Assembly: GCA_963810945.1 (NCBI GenBank)
Contig: CAWEPI010000014.1
Coordinates: 1-64,000 of the forward strand
Source of the DNA: JAOUEA01 sp963810945
GTDB taxonomy: Bacteria > Actinomycetota > UBA4738 > HRBIN12
Direction of reading: 5' to 3'
Length of the DNA: 64,000 nt
The number at the start of each line of letters is the position of its first letter. Positions within the stretch are counted from its first letter, which is position 1. The notes beneath the pieces are model-generated. The model was not told the origin of the DNA. It did no database searches and saw only the letters and a list, made by a program, of their open reading frames with translations. The translations under genes were made by a program, and so were the position numbers. Shown piece by piece: positions 16,248 to 25,958 of this stretch.

Positions 16248-17451
16248 CTTCCCGGAGGGCCTGGAGGAGCCTCACGGGCGCGGCGATGCCCTTGAGCTCG
16301 TAGGCGCCGATCTCGACGAGCCGGAACCCGGTCGGCGTGACGTAGCGAGCGACGTCTGCGCCGACGTAGACCTGGTCCGGTCCTGCCTGTGACGCGATGC
16401 GCGCCGCGATGTTCACCGTGCGGCCGAAGTAGTCCCCCTCGTCGTAGATCATCGGCCCGGCATTCACACCGACGTGGGCGGGCGGCAACCCCTCGGGCCC
16501 CACACGCTCCACGATCTCCAGGGAGGCGGTCACCGCATCGTGAGGATCGCCGAAGTGGAAGTACACGCCGTCTCCCAGCATCTTCACAACCTTCCCCCGA
16601 TGGCGGGAGGCGATCTCGTTCACCAGCTCGGCGAGCTTGAGGGACACGCGCGCGGCGGCCGCGTCCCCCGACTCCTCGGTGAGCCGGGTGTAGCCGGAGA
16701 GATCCGCGAAGGCGCAGCCTGCGGCGCGCGGGAGATCCTTGGGCCGAACCCCAGCCTCATCGAGCGCGGTCTCCACGTGTTCGAATTGGTGCTCGTTCTG
16801 GAACGCTTCGGAGTGGCGGCGGAAGAGCCAGGCGAGCAGATCTTCACCCGAGCGACCGCTCCGGACGCCCACCTCGCGGATCGCCGCCTCCAAAGCCTCG
16901 TTGTCGCGGAGACCCTGTCGGCGGAAGGGCTCCTCGATCGAGTGGTGGAAGTAGTGGCTCTGGAACTGCGCGACCCGTCGCGCGCTGTCTCCCCAGACCC
17001 GCGCCATCCGCAGAACGTCGCCCTCGGAGACCCCGGCACCGAAGAGGACCGGGATCATCTCGAGCAGTCGCAGATCGTCCTCGCGGACCCGTTCGTCAGA
17101 CGTCGGATGCGGGAGGCCGAACGAGACGTAGATGCGTTCGAGCGTCGGGAACGGGATGCCGATCTCTTCGCTCAGCTCGGCGAACGTGCGCTCCGAGCGC
17201 GGTGCACGGCGCCCGCCCGCCTCGAGGTAGCCGAGCGTCAGATCCCCGGAGGCGAGCGCGGCACCGACCGCATCGGCGTCGATCCCCATCCCCTCGAGCT
17301 CGACGACGACCCGCGCCCGCAGGACGTCACGGCGGTGATACGTGCCCCCTTCGGGCTCCAGGATCCCGAGCTCGACCAACCGCTGGATCCGGTCGCGGGT
17401 CGTCCCGACCCGTTCCGTGACCTCGTCTTCCGTGAGCCGGTCGGCGCTCAC
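16237..17451 (-). CDS. MerR-type regulatory domain fused to class III adenylate/guanylate cyclase
   Basis: 404 aa. Residues 1-75 resemble a MerR winged helix: LTEDEVTERVGTTRDRIQRL, then EPEGGTYHRRDVLRARVVVE. A second HTH-like unit (LSEEIGIPFPTLERIYVSFG) and a helical region follow, as in the N-terminal regulatory part of Rv1264-type cyclases. The cyclase domain (about 243-400) has CAFADLSGYTRL, VVKMLGDGVYFHF and the canonical FGRTVNIAARIASQ with the catalytic Asn and Arg, so it looks active. Its ATG overlaps the stop of the multicopper oxidase by 4 bp (ATGA). It may link metal or redox status to cyclic nucleotide output (inference). Confidence 0.8.
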   Translation of the reverse strand: MSADRLTEDEVTERVGTTRDRIQRLVELGILEPEGGTYHRRDVLRARVVVELEGMGIDADAVGAALASGDLTLGYLEAGGRRAPRSERTFAELSEEIGIPFPTLERIYVSFGLPHPTSDERVREDDLRLLEMIPVLFGAGVSEGDVLRMARVWGDSARRVAQFQSHYFHHSIEEPFRRQGLRDNEALEAAIREVGVRSGRSGEDLLAWLFRRHSEAFQNEHQFEHVETALDEAGVRPKDLPRAAGCAFADLSGYTRLTEESGDAAAARVSLKLAELVNEIASRHRGKVVKMLGDGVYFHFGDPHDAVTASLEIVERVGPEGLPPAHVGVNAGPMIYDEGDYFGRTVNIAARIASQAGPDQVYVGADVARYVTPTGFRLVEIGAYELKGIAAPVRLLQALREGGS

Positions 17452-19344
17452 CCCGCCACGTAGGATGCGGGATCGGCTTTGAAGGCGTCGAAGCAGGACT
17501 GCGAGCAGAAGTAGTACGTCTTCCCCTCGTACTCGGTGGTCCCCGCGGCGTCGTCACTTTCGATCTGCATCCCGCACACGGGATCGGTCACCATGGCCAT
17601 CGCGTCCCCCTTGTCGGTCGAAGGTCGTTCTCGGGCTACGTCGAAGCTGAACATCATCCCGCTCTGGCTGTGCTCAGCGATGTGGCAGTGCGCCATCCAC
17701 AGCCCCGGGTTGGAGACGTCGAGGAGGATGTCCACGGTCTGTCCCGAACGCACGAGCACCGTGTCCTTCCAGACGAGGTTCGACTCCGGCTCCCCGTCGC
17801 GCGCCAGGATCAGGAATCGCCCGGCTCCGTGGATGTGGAACGGATGGTGCATCGGGTGATCCGACTCCATCTCGTTCACGAGGCGGATCTTCACGCGGTC
17901 CCCGACCGTGAACGACCAGGCGATCGCGCCGTTCTCGGCGCCCGTCTCCCTGTCGATGAGCTGCCAGATCATGTTGCTCGTGTCCGATGCACGGTTGATG
18001 TCCGGCATCAGGTCCTCCCACTCGAGGCCGTCGCCGGATCCGTGCTCGTGGTGCTCGGCGTGAGCGGCCGGCTCCTGGGCGGGTGCGTTCGTCGTGTCCT
18101 TTGCGGGCACGAGCTTCATCCCGCACTCGGGGCACTTCCCGGGCGCGGACGCCACGACCTCGGGATGCATCGGACAGACGTAGGAGGCCGCGACCTGCAT
18201 CACGGGTGCCAGCCCCATGCCGCACTTCGGGCACTTCCCTGGCTCGGACGCCACGACCTCGGGATGCATCGGACACGCGTACGAGGAGACCTCACCGCCG
18301 CCGTAGAGCAGCGGCATGATCGAGTAGAAGGCGAGCACCTTGTCCGGTGATCGCTCGAGGTCCCGCTCGATCGCTCGATGCTCTTGCTCGAGTTCGGGCG
18401 CGGTGCGCAGCGCATCGAACGTCGAGGCCGCGCCCCCGGCACGCGTTCCGGCGACGGAGAACGTCCCGAGGTCGTAGGTGTGCTCGGGCGTCCGGTGCTC
18501 GAGATGCGCGTCACCGGGGGTGTCGAAGTGCACGTCGACCACGGCCCGCTCCGACGGCGCGATCGAGCACCTCGTCCACGATGGTCTCACGCTCGTATCG
18601 GCCGCTGTCGCCCCCGACCAGCTTCATGCGCGCCCCACGCACCGCGACGTTGAAGATCCGGGTGTTCGCCGTGTTCACCAGGTACAGACGCACCACCTCG
18701 CCGACGGACGCGTCACCGGCGAACTCCGTCTCCCCGTTGATCAACATGACGTTCCCGAACCGTCCCATCGCCGTGTAGTTGGGGCCGGCCGTGCTGAACG
18801 GAGCGATATGGCCGTCCTCGATGAGCACGTCGTCCAGGGTGATCGTCAGCTCGCGGTCGACGCTCGGCCAGTAGGAGGGTTCGGAGGGCTCGACGACGAT
18901 CGTTCCGTACAGGCCCATCTCCAACCCGAAGTCCTCTCGGATGTGTGGGTGGTACCAGTAGAACCCGGCATCGGGGAACTGGACCCTGTACGTGTAGCGA
19001 CCCCCGATCGGGATCGGGGCCTGGGTCTCGTGAGGGACACCGTCATAGCGGTTCTCCAGGCGAAGGCCGTGCCAGTGCACCGTCGCGTCGACGTCGCCGT
19101 CGTTCGTCACGTCGACGACGATCTCCGAGCCCTGCTTCACGCGGAGGGTCGGCCCGGGGATGGACGCGTTGTAGGCGAGCATGCGCACGACGTCCGCGCC
19201 GATCCGCTTCGAGACGGGTGCGATCCGCAGGTCCAACGTGTCGCCGTTCGCGAGGACGACGTCCCGCGGGGACTCAGCTCTCGAGATCCCCGACGTGTCC
19301 TGGGGGAATCGCTCGGTATCCGCACCAGCGCGGTCGTGCTCCAT
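17448..19344 (-). pseudogene. Multicopper oxidase with two inserted heavy-metal-binding domains and a C-terminal YHS domain (one frameshift)
   Basis: Two overlapping frames join near 18562 into one protein of about 630 aa. The N-terminal frame from ATG 19344 has the first two copper motifs, TVHWHGL (His90, His92) and WYHPHIREDFG (His132, His134). The C-terminal frame continues with APSERAVVDVHFDTPG. It then has two HMBD-type modules (YACPMHPEVVASEPGKCPKC and YVCPMHPEVVASAPGKCPEC), the last cupredoxin domain (HPMHHPFHIHG and HCHIAEHSQSGM, with Met ligand), and a YHS domain (TDPVCGMQIESDD, FCSQSCFDAF). No signal peptide is evident. The shift is a single extra base in GCTCGATCGCG; all motifs are intact, so an assembly indel is plausible. 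Confidence 0.8.
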
Positions 19345-19365
19345 CGTGCCTCCCCTCCCAGCCTC

Positions 19366-19393
19366 AGCCTACTTCCAACGCTCGATCCGGCAA
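19366..19393 (-). promoter_or_regulatory. Promoter of the multicopper oxidase operon
   Basis: On the minus strand, TTGCCG (19388-19393) and TAGGCT (19366-19371) are 16 bp apart. A GGGAGGGGAGG ribosome site follows before ATG 19344. The rest of the 242-bp gap to 19586 shows only a plus-strand TAGGCT near 19464. Confidence 0.5.
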
Positions 19394-19586
19394 CGCGCCG
19401 ACGGTGCGGCGCCTCGCGCCTCGGGGCGGCGCGTCGGTCTCATCGTCGGCGGTATCGAGATGCTAGGCTCGATGCGAACGGAGCGCGGGCGGTTCGCGGG
19501 CGTCCGAAGTCGCCGGCGGCGGCCGTCGCCCTTCCTCACCCTTCCTGGATCCGATCGGCGCGACCGACGCGAGCTGGAGATCCCAC

Positions 19587-20033
19587 GTGAGCAACGACAA
19601 CGGGACCGAGATCGAGGGCGACCGCCTCTCGATGCGGGCCGCGATCGCGTGGGGCATCCTGGTGGGTTGCCTCCAAGCGGCGTCGCCGCTCGCGCTCTGG
19701 TGGCTCGACCCCGCGACCGTCTACGCGATGTCGCTGGCGCTGATCGCGTCGGTCTACATCGGGTTCGCCGTGGCCGACGGGCGGTGGAGGGTCCTCGCCG
19801 TCGAGACCGGCGTGGCGGGGATCTTCGTGGTGACCGCGGCCGCGGGCGTCACGGGCTCGGCGTGGATCCTCGTGGTCGGGTTGGCGGCCCACGGACTCAA
19901 GGACTACTGGCAACACCGCAGCCGGTACGTGGCCAACACGCGATGGTGGCCCCCGTTCTGCGCGGCAGTGGACTTCGTCGTCGCAGCGATCATCGCCGGA
20001 GAGATCGCCGCCGGCCTGAAGCTCCACGGTTAG
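19587..20033 (+). CDS. Conserved four-helix membrane protein
   Basis: 148 aa from GTG 19587. Helices are about AIAWGILVGCLQAASPLALW, VYAMSLALIASVYIGFAVA, VAGIFVVTAAAGVTGSAWIL and DFVVAAIIAGEIAAG. The conserved loop HGLKDYWQHRSRYVANTRWW between helices 3 and 4 carries His, Asp, Arg and Trp residues that could bind a ligand. I know similar uncharacterised proteins, but no function. It precedes the MOSC gene by 50 bp in the same direction. Confidence 0.65.
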   Translation: MSNDNGTEIEGDRLSMRAAIAWGILVGCLQAASPLALWWLDPATVYAMSLALIASVYIGFAVADGRWRVLAVETGVAGIFVVTAAAGVTGSAWILVVGLAAHGLKDYWQHRSRYVANTRWWPPFCAAVDFVVAAIIAGEIAAGLKLHG

Positions 20034-20083
20034 GCAGCAGGTCGAGGTACGGTGACGATCAAGTCCGCGAGGAGAGCGATCAC

Positions 20084-20611
20084 ATGAGCCAACCCGATAC
20101 GGCTGCACTGCGGGAGGGAGTCGCTCACATCGCCGGATCGCCTCACGACGACGGCACGGTCGAGATGATCGTCCGCCGGCCGGCCGTGGACGAGCGCGAG
20201 GTCGCGGTGAGCGCACGGATCGAGCCGGGCCGTGGCCTCGAAGGCGACTCGTGGGGTTCTCGCCCGCACCCGTCATCCGACGCCGAGATCACCCTCATGA
20301 ACGCTCGCTGCGTGGCGCTGTTGGCGGGCGACGTGGATCGTTGGCCGCTGGCGGGCGATCAGCTCTACGTCGACCTGGACCTCAGCGTGGTCAACCTCCC
20401 CGCCGGCTCGCGGCTGCGCGTGGGGACGGTGCTCCTCGAGGTGAGCGACAAGCCGCACACCGGGTGCACCAAGTTCTCGGCGCGGTTCGGCGACGAGGCG
20501 CTCGCGTTCGTGAACTCCGACGAGGGGAAGGCCATGCGGCTTCGAGGCATGAACTGTCGCGTCATCGAGGCGGGCGTGGTGGGTGCCGGGGATCGACTCA
20601 CGAAGGCATGA
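20084..20611 (+). CDS. MOSC domain-containing protein
   Basis: 175 aa from ATG 20084, with GGAGAG upstream. The MOSC (Mo cofactor sulfurase C-terminal) family is shown by GRGLEGDSWG, then AEITLMNARCVALLAGD, LPAGSRLRVGTVLLEVSDKP and HTGCTKFSARFG, whose Cys is the conserved family cysteine. These stand-alone proteins are thought to bind Mo cofactor or transfer sulfur. This fits a genome segment rich in molybdenum hydroxylases, although it is 5 kb from them. Confidence 0.85.
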   Translation: MSQPDTAALREGVAHIAGSPHDDGTVEMIVRRPAVDEREVAVSARIEPGRGLEGDSWGSRPHPSSDAEITLMNARCVALLAGDVDRWPLAGDQLYVDLDLSVVNLPAGSRLRVGTVLLEVSDKPHTGCTKFSARFGDEALAFVNSDEGKAMRLRGMNCRVIEAGVVGAGDRLTKA

Positions 20612-20651
20612 CCTCCGAGGATGTGGTCGCGCCTGTGCCGCGGTGTCGACC

Positions 20652-21626
20652 TCAGGCCACGGTGACGACGATCTTGCCGCGCGTGTGGCCCTGCTCCACG
20701 TGGCTCAGCCCCTCGGCCGTCTCCGTGAGGGGATAGGTCCGGTCGACCACAGGGGTGAGCTTGCCCTCCGCGATCAGTCGGGTCACGTCGAGCAGTTCCT
20801 CCTGCTCCTGCTTCGACGGGAGCGGGCGCAGGCGTTGCGAGACGAACAGGTTGGCGACGACCGCCTTGAGGATCCCGGCGATGGGCCCGAACACGTGGCC
20901 GGGCGAACCGCCGCCGTTCAGCACGAGGGTCCCCTTCGGGGTGAGCGCCCTTCGCAGCCGCTTGAGCGGGAGGCTGCTCACGTTGTCGAGGATCACGTCG
21001 TACCGGATCCGCCCGTCGGTGAAGTCCTCCGTCGTGTAGTCGATCACGTGCGCGGCGCCGATCGAGCGCACCAGCTCGACGTTGCCCGTGCTGCACACCC
21101 CGGTGACCTCGGCGCCCATCGCCGCCGCGATCTGGATCGCGAAGGTGCCCACCCCGCCGCCGGCCCCATTGACGAGTACCCGCTGACCGGCCTTCACCTC
21201 GCCCACGTCGCGGATCCCGCGCAGGGCGGTGGTCGCCGCGATGGGGACCGCTGCCGCCTGTTCGAAGGTCAGGCCGGGAGGCTTCGGCACCACCTTGTCC
21301 TCCGCGGCGCACGCGAACTCGGCGAACGCGCCCCGGACGAAGCCGAGCACTTCCTCGCCGGGCTGCAGACCGCGCACGTTCGTGCCGACCGCCTCCACCA
21401 CGCCCGCCGCGTCGCTCCCGGCCACCGGATCCTTCGGTTTGGTCAGGCCGATGCCCATCAGCCGCGCGACGAGCGGGTCGCCACGCAGGATGTGCCAGTC
21501 GGCCGGGTTGAGCGCGGCGGCGCGCACCCGGACCAGCACGTCGTCGGCCCCGACCTCAGGCGTGTCGATGTCCGCCAGCCGCAGGACCTCCGGCGGGCCG
21601 AACCGTTCCTGAACGATCGCCTTCAT
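20652..21626 (-). CDS. NAD(P)-dependent alcohol dehydrogenase / quinone oxidoreductase family protein
   Basis: 324 aa, MDR superfamily. It starts MKAIVQERFGPPEVLRLADI. The catalytic-domain segment VRVRAAALNPADWHILRGDP lacks the zinc ligands of true alcohol dehydrogenases. The segment DPVAGSDAAGVVEAVG is typical of quinone reductases. The nucleotide-binding motif is VNGAGGGVGTFAIQIA (about 152-167). It probably reduces quinones or enones with NADPH. A GGAGGAGACCCG ribosome site precedes the ATG. Confidence 0.85.
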   Translation of the reverse strand: MKAIVQERFGPPEVLRLADIDTPEVGADDVLVRVRAAALNPADWHILRGDPLVARLMGIGLTKPKDPVAGSDAAGVVEAVGTNVRGLQPGEEVLGFVRGAFAEFACAAEDKVVPKPPGLTFEQAAAVPIAATTALRGIRDVGEVKAGQRVLVNGAGGGVGTFAIQIAAAMGAEVTGVCSTGNVELVRSIGAAHVIDYTTEDFTDGRIRYDVILDNVSSLPLKRLRRALTPKGTLVLNGGGSPGHVFGPIAGILKAVVANLFVSQRLRPLPSKQEQEELLDVTRLIAEGKLTPVVDRTYPLTETAEGLSHVEQGHTRGKIVVTVA

Positions 21627-21671
21627 CGGGTCTCCTCCGTGGTTGTTCGGGTCGCGTCGTGATAGCCGACA

Positions 21672-22231
21672 CTAGACCGACACGCGCGCGAGCGCGGCGG
21701 CGGGGTCGCGCATCTTCCTCAGCGGGACGTCCACCGCGTACGTGAGGAACTCCCCCTCCGGCACGATCTCGATGATGCAGCTCGAGGCGCGGCGCTCGGT
21801 CGGGAGCAGGGCGCCCAGCTCATCGAGGAGCGGGCGCATCTCCGGCGCCCCGGCGCGGTGCACGATCGCGGTCGCGTGGAAGCTGATGGTCGCGGGCGGG
21901 ATGGGCGCCACGAGCGACAGGATCCCGCCTCGGCGCACCGTCACCGTCATCGCGACCCGACCGCTCGCCGCGACGTGCTTCGCCTTCCAGCTGTCGGGCG
22001 CGACCGCCACATACAGCCGGCGGCCGACGGTCTTGAAGACGACGCCGCTCGACCGTGGCTCCCCGGATCGGGGTGACGTAACCCAGGACGGCGAAGGATG
22101 CCTTGCCTGAGTGCGTGCCAGACCTGGGCGCTGCTCAGGCGAGACGTGCGGGCCCCGCCCTCGAGAACCGCCCGGGTGGTCTCTCCGCTCCGCGTCCCTA
22201 CGTCTTCCTCTCGATCCGTCCTCGTCACCAT
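21672..22231 (-). pseudogene. Pyridoxamine 5'-phosphate oxidase-like flavin/F420-binding protein with two frameshifts
   Basis: From ATG 22231 (strong AGGAGG upstream) the protein reads in three frames: LSSAQVWHALRQ, then ASFAVLGYVTP, then EPRSSGVVFKTVGRRLYVAV, DSWKAKHVAASGRVAMTVTV and on to the stop at 21672. Together they make a normal split-barrel protein of about 185 aa. Shifts lie near 22100 and 22060. Two indels within 50 bp in an otherwise well-preserved gene suggest either early decay or poor consensus here. The 205 bp upstream (22232-22436) hold no gene. Confidence 0.7.
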
Positions 22232-22436
22232 GGCCCTACCTCCTCGCGCTCCCCGACCACTCCGAACCACGCCCTCAGAGAGCCCACCTCCACGCTGCCA
22301 CCCGAGAGGATCCGGGACATGAGCCACCAGGCCCAGTCAGGAGCGGACCGTCCGACCACGCGGGCGCGCGTCCACCCCGACCGCGGCTCGGCAAGGGGGC
22401 ACCCGCGTGCGGATGGCTCCTGAGGATCCGTTGGGT

Positions 22437-22465
22437 GAGGGGGGCGGCGATCCGCCGCCCCCCTC
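22437..22465 (-). terminator. Perfect 13-bp hairpin downstream of the BNR protein gene
   Basis: GAGGGGGGCGGCG (22437-22449) pairs fully with CGCCGCCCCCCTC (22453-22465) around a 3-nt loop. It begins 26 bp past the stop codon at 22491. No T-tract follows, as is common in high-G+C genomes. Confidence 0.7.
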
Positions 22466-22490
22466 TCCACCGGAGCAGAGGTCTGCTCCG

Positions 22491-24101
22491 CTACTGCTTC
22501 CAGCCGAACTCCACATCGGTGAACACGTCCGTTTCACCGATGCCGGTCTTCGCGATGTTCGAGTTCCGGCCGTCGGTCCAGGCCGGGTAGATCACCTTGG
22601 TGTTGGCGGCGATCCCGCTGTAGTCGCCGATGAACGCACCCGAGGTGAAGAACCCGAGGTCCGGATCCCAGGTCTTGGTGCTGATCCGCAGGTTCTTCCA
22701 CCACCCGCCGTCGTTCAGCGACCGGGCCTCGAACGTCCCGATGTCGTGGTTGTGGGGATCCTGGCGACGGTCCAGCCACATCGCCACGAAGCGGCCGTTC
22801 TCGTCCGCCGCGATCCACGGGAAGAACTGGTTGTTGGGCGCCGGCTGCCCGTGGGCGAGGCTGATGGTCTCGGCATCCGACCACGTCATCCCCTTGTCGT
22901 GGGAGAGGCTGACGTCGATGTTGCCGTTCGCTCGCCCCGAGATGTAATTCGTGTAGACGTAGGCGAGGGTCCCGGTCGTGGGGCTGTACGCGAGCGAAAC
23001 GGTGTTGGGCGCCCGGAACGCCGTCGTCGGCAACAGGTCGGCGAGGTCCGGGTTGTCCTTCCACTGGCCCGGCTTGTTGACCTTCACCGGCTGGCTCATG
23101 AAGCTCGCGCCGCCATCGGTCGATTTCTGGAACCGGAGGCCGTGGTCGAGGCTGGTGTTGCATTCCTCCAGGACGTAGGCCACGTCCAGGGCACCGTTCT
23201 TCTCCACCACCGGCACCGAGAACTGGTTCGCGGATTCGCCGACGCCCGTGCCCCCGAGATCGTCCGGCACCACCGACGTCTGGGTCCACGTGGTGAGCTG
23301 CGGGTTCTGTGACGGCACGTCGTCCGTGTAGGAGAGCTGGATCGGGCACGAGTCGCTCGACCCGTCGGCCAGTAGGTGGAACCGCGTGTAGGTGACGTAC
23401 AGGCGGCCGTAGTAGGGACTGTGCTTGTTGTTGTCGACCGTGATGTACGGCTTGTCGTTGAAGATGGTGCCGTCGACGGTGTCGGTCGCGGAGTCGTAGT
23501 TCGTCGCGGCCACCGCCGACTGGCGGCCGGGCGTCCAGGTGGCCCCGTTGTCCAACGAGACGAAGATCTGGACCTCGGAAGGAGCCATCGTGCGGAAGAA
23601 GCAGAGCTGACCCATGTAGAAGGCGTGGTCGCGCGAGCTATAGGCCACCGAGGGGTCGCCGCCGCTGCAGGCGTCGCGCGTCGGGAAGAAGACCGGCACC
23701 ACGCTCGTGCTCTTCCAGTGCTTCCCGCCGTCGGTCGTGCGCATCACGATGTTGCCGCCGCTCACGTAGTCGTTCGCGGCCGCCACCGCGATCTTGGGGT
23801 TGTCCGTGCTATACGCGATCGACTCCTCGTTCTGCGGGAGCTGCGGGTAGCTGTCGCCGTTCATCTGCACGTTGTTCGAACCCGAACGCGGCGCCGCGAG
23901 ACGGGCGGCGTGGATCGACTGGGCGCGCATGACTTGAGGGTCGAGGTTGAACCGTACGCCGTTGGAGATGCTCCCCGGATAGCGCCTCACGTGGCGCACC
24001 CAACGCGGCACGTGGGTCTTGGCCACGACTGAGGTCGGCGCGATGAGGCCGAGCAGGGCCACCACCACCGATCCTGCGACGAGTAGGCGGAAACGCGACA
24101 T
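22491..24101 (-). CDS. Secreted BNR/sialidase-like beta-propeller protein
   Basis: 536 aa with a signal peptide (MSRFRLLVAGSVVVALLGLI, then PTSVVA). The mature protein contains Asp-box-like repeats (TTDGGKHWKSTS, SLDNGATWTPG, STDGGASFMSQP, SHDKGMTWSDAE) typical of sialidase and BNR propellers. Three or more cysteines suggest export with disulfides. The catalytic Arg triad and Tyr/Glu of true sialidases cannot be confirmed by eye, so only the fold is assigned. It is monocistronic with a strong ribosome site (GAGGGAGGGA) and a hairpin terminator. Confidence 0.8.
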   Translation of the reverse strand: MSRFRLLVAGSVVVALLGLIAPTSVVAKTHVPRWVRHVRRYPGSISNGVRFNLDPQVMRAQSIHAARLAAPRSGSNNVQMNGDSYPQLPQNEESIAYSTDNPKIAVAAANDYVSGGNIVMRTTDGGKHWKSTSVVPVFFPTRDACSGGDPSVAYSSRDHAFYMGQLCFFRTMAPSEVQIFVSLDNGATWTPGRQSAVAATNYDSATDTVDGTIFNDKPYITVDNNKHSPYYGRLYVTYTRFHLLADGSSDSCPIQLSYTDDVPSQNPQLTTWTQTSVVPDDLGGTGVGESANQFSVPVVEKNGALDVAYVLEECNTSLDHGLRFQKSTDGGASFMSQPVKVNKPGQWKDNPDLADLLPTTAFRAPNTVSLAYSPTTGTLAYVYTNYISGRANGNIDVSLSHDKGMTWSDAETISLAHGQPAPNNQFFPWIAADENGRFVAMWLDRRQDPHNHDIGTFEARSLNDGGWWKNLRISTKTWDPDLGFFTSGAFIGDYSGIAANTKVIYPAWTDGRNSNIAKTGIGETDVFTDVEFGWKQ

Positions 24102-24279
24102 GGAGCATCCCTCCCTCGGGCCCCGATGCAGGGGGGTCGGCCCGCCGGATCGCTGCTGACCCGGACCTTAGGTTCTATGCCCGCGACGGCGGTGCGTCAA
24201 ACTGAAACCATGCGCTCCGGAGCCCGTTGCTGCGGCGTGGACTACGATGCCTCGGTCAGCGCACAGGGAGAGCGGACCG

Positions 24280-25123
24280 ATGGGAACCATCCCCGAGCAC
24301 GAGGCGCAGCAGGTCCAGCAGGCGAACGCGTCGGGGCGCACGCCGGTCGTGTTCGTCCACGGGCTCTGGCTCCTTCCCAGCAGCTGGGACCGCTGGGCGA
24401 AGCTCTTCGACGAGGCCGGCTACGCCCCGCTCACGCCCGGGTGGCCCGACGACCCCGAGACGGTCGAAGAGGCCAACGCCGAGCCCGACGTCTTCGCGAG
24501 GAAGACCGTGGGCCAGGTCGCAGACCACGTCGCCGACATCATCCGGACGGCTGAACACGAAGCCGGCGGTGATCGGGCACTCGTTCGGCGGGCTGCTCAC
24601 CCAGATCGTCGCGGGAAGGGGCCTCTCGGCAGTCTCGGTGGCGATCGACCCGGCGCCCTTCCGCGGCGTGCTCCCCCTCCCGTTCTCCGCGCTCAAGTCG
24701 TCGTCGCCGGTGTTGGGCAACCCGGCCAACCGCAACCGTGCGGTCCCGCTTACCTACGATCAGTTCCGCTTCGCGTTCGTGAACGCCGTGGACGAGGCGG
24801 AGGCCAAGGAGCTCTACGCCGAGTTCGCGGTGCCGGCAGCCGGCGCGCCGCTCTTCCAGGCGGCGACCGCCAACCTCAACCCGTGGACCGAGGCGAAGGT
24901 CGACACCAGGAACCCCGATCGCGGGCCGCTGCTCATCATCTCGGGTGAGAAGGACAACACGGTGCCGTGGTCCATCGCGAACGCGTCGTACAAGCGCCAG
25001 GCGCGCAACGAAGGCGTGACGGAGGTCGTCGAGATCCCGGGCCGCGGACATTCGCTCACGATCGACGGCGGGTGGCGCGAGGTCGCCGACAGCGCGCTGG
25101 GCTTCGTGCAGCGATTCACCTAG
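24280..25123 (+). pseudogene. Alpha/beta hydrolase with one frameshift
   Basis: The N-terminal half from ATG 24280 reads TPVVFVHGLWLLPSSWDRWA up to DHVADIIR. The protein then continues in another frame as LNTKPAVIGHSFGGLLTQIV, where GHSFGG is the nucleophile elbow with the catalytic Ser. It ends with LLIISGEKDNTVPW (acid region) and EIPGRGHSLTIDGGW (catalytic His). Joined length is about 280 aa. The shift is near 24552. All catalytic elements are intact, so a sequencing indel or very recent mutation is likely. Substrate unknown. Confidence 0.75.
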
Positions 25124-25133
25124 GGCGTGGCGT

Positions 25134-25958
25134 CTAGCTGCCCATCGCCTCCTCGAGCGCGCGGCGCACGAGCACCTTGGACAGCTCCCGGCGATATTCG
25201 GCGCTGCCGAACGCGTCGGACGGGGGCGCGGCGCCCTCGTCCGCCCGCTGAGCGGCGGCCGCGGGATCGGAACCGCCGGCGAGCGCCTCCTCCACGCCCG
25301 CGGCGCGCAGCGGGGTCTCCCCCATGTTCGTGAGGGCCACGGTGGCCGAGCCGTTCTGCTGCACCGCGGCCACGCCCACGAGCGCCCAGTCCTGCGCCCG
25401 GCGATGGAACTTGAGGTAGCTCCAGCCGCCGCTCGTCTTCGGCACCCGGATCTCCGCCAGCACCTCGTTCGGCGCCAGGTCGGGGGTGAACAAGCCCTTG
25501 AAGAAGTCGCGGGCGTTCACCGTGCGCGAGGCTCCGCCCGCGCCCCGGACCACGAGGTCGGCCCCCAGCGCCACGAGGACCGTCGGCAGGTCCGACGCCG
25601 GGTCCGCGTGGGCCACCGAGCCGCCGATCGTGCCGACGTGCCGAACCTGCGGGTCGCCGATCTGCGACGCCGTGTCCGCCACGATGGGACAGGCGGTCTG
25701 GAGCAGCTCGCTGTTGGCCACGTCGTGATGGCGCGTGAGCGCACCGATCGCCACGACGTCGTCGTCCTCGCGGATGTAGGAGAGGTCGCCGATCCGGCCG
25801 ATGTCCACGAGCAGGTCGGGCCGCGCCAGGCGGAACCGCATCAAGGGCAGCAGCGAGTGCCCGCCCGCGATGATCTTCGCGTCCTCGGTGGTGCCGAGCA
25901 GCTCGATCGCCTGGTCGACGGTCTCCGCGCGCGCGTACTCGAACGGTGCGGGGATCAT
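25134..25958 (-). CDS. Molybdenum hydroxylase FAD-binding (medium) subunit, CoxM-like
   Basis: 274 aa. FAD-binding motifs AGGHSLLPLMRFRLARP (about residues 31-47) and TIGGSVAHADPASD are intact. The subunit passes electrons from the iron-sulfur subunit to FAD in xanthine dehydrogenase/CO dehydrogenase-type enzymes. Its ATG overlaps the stop of the large-subunit gene by 4 bp (ATGA), and it is last in a small-large-medium operon (28804 to 25134). The order differs from the form I cluster at 33830, which is medium-small-large. Confidence 0.9.
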   Translation of the reverse strand: MIPAPFEYARAETVDQAIELLGTTEDAKIIAGGHSLLPLMRFRLARPDLLVDIGRIGDLSYIREDDDVVAIGALTRHHDVANSELLQTACPIVADTASQIGDPQVRHVGTIGGSVAHADPASDLPTVLVALGADLVVRGAGGASRTVNARDFFKGLFTPDLAPNEVLAEIRVPKTSGGWSYLKFHRRAQDWALVGVAAVQQNGSATVALTNMGETPLRAAGVEEALAGGSDPAAAAQRADEGAAPPSDAFGSAEYRRELSKVLVRRALEEAMGS

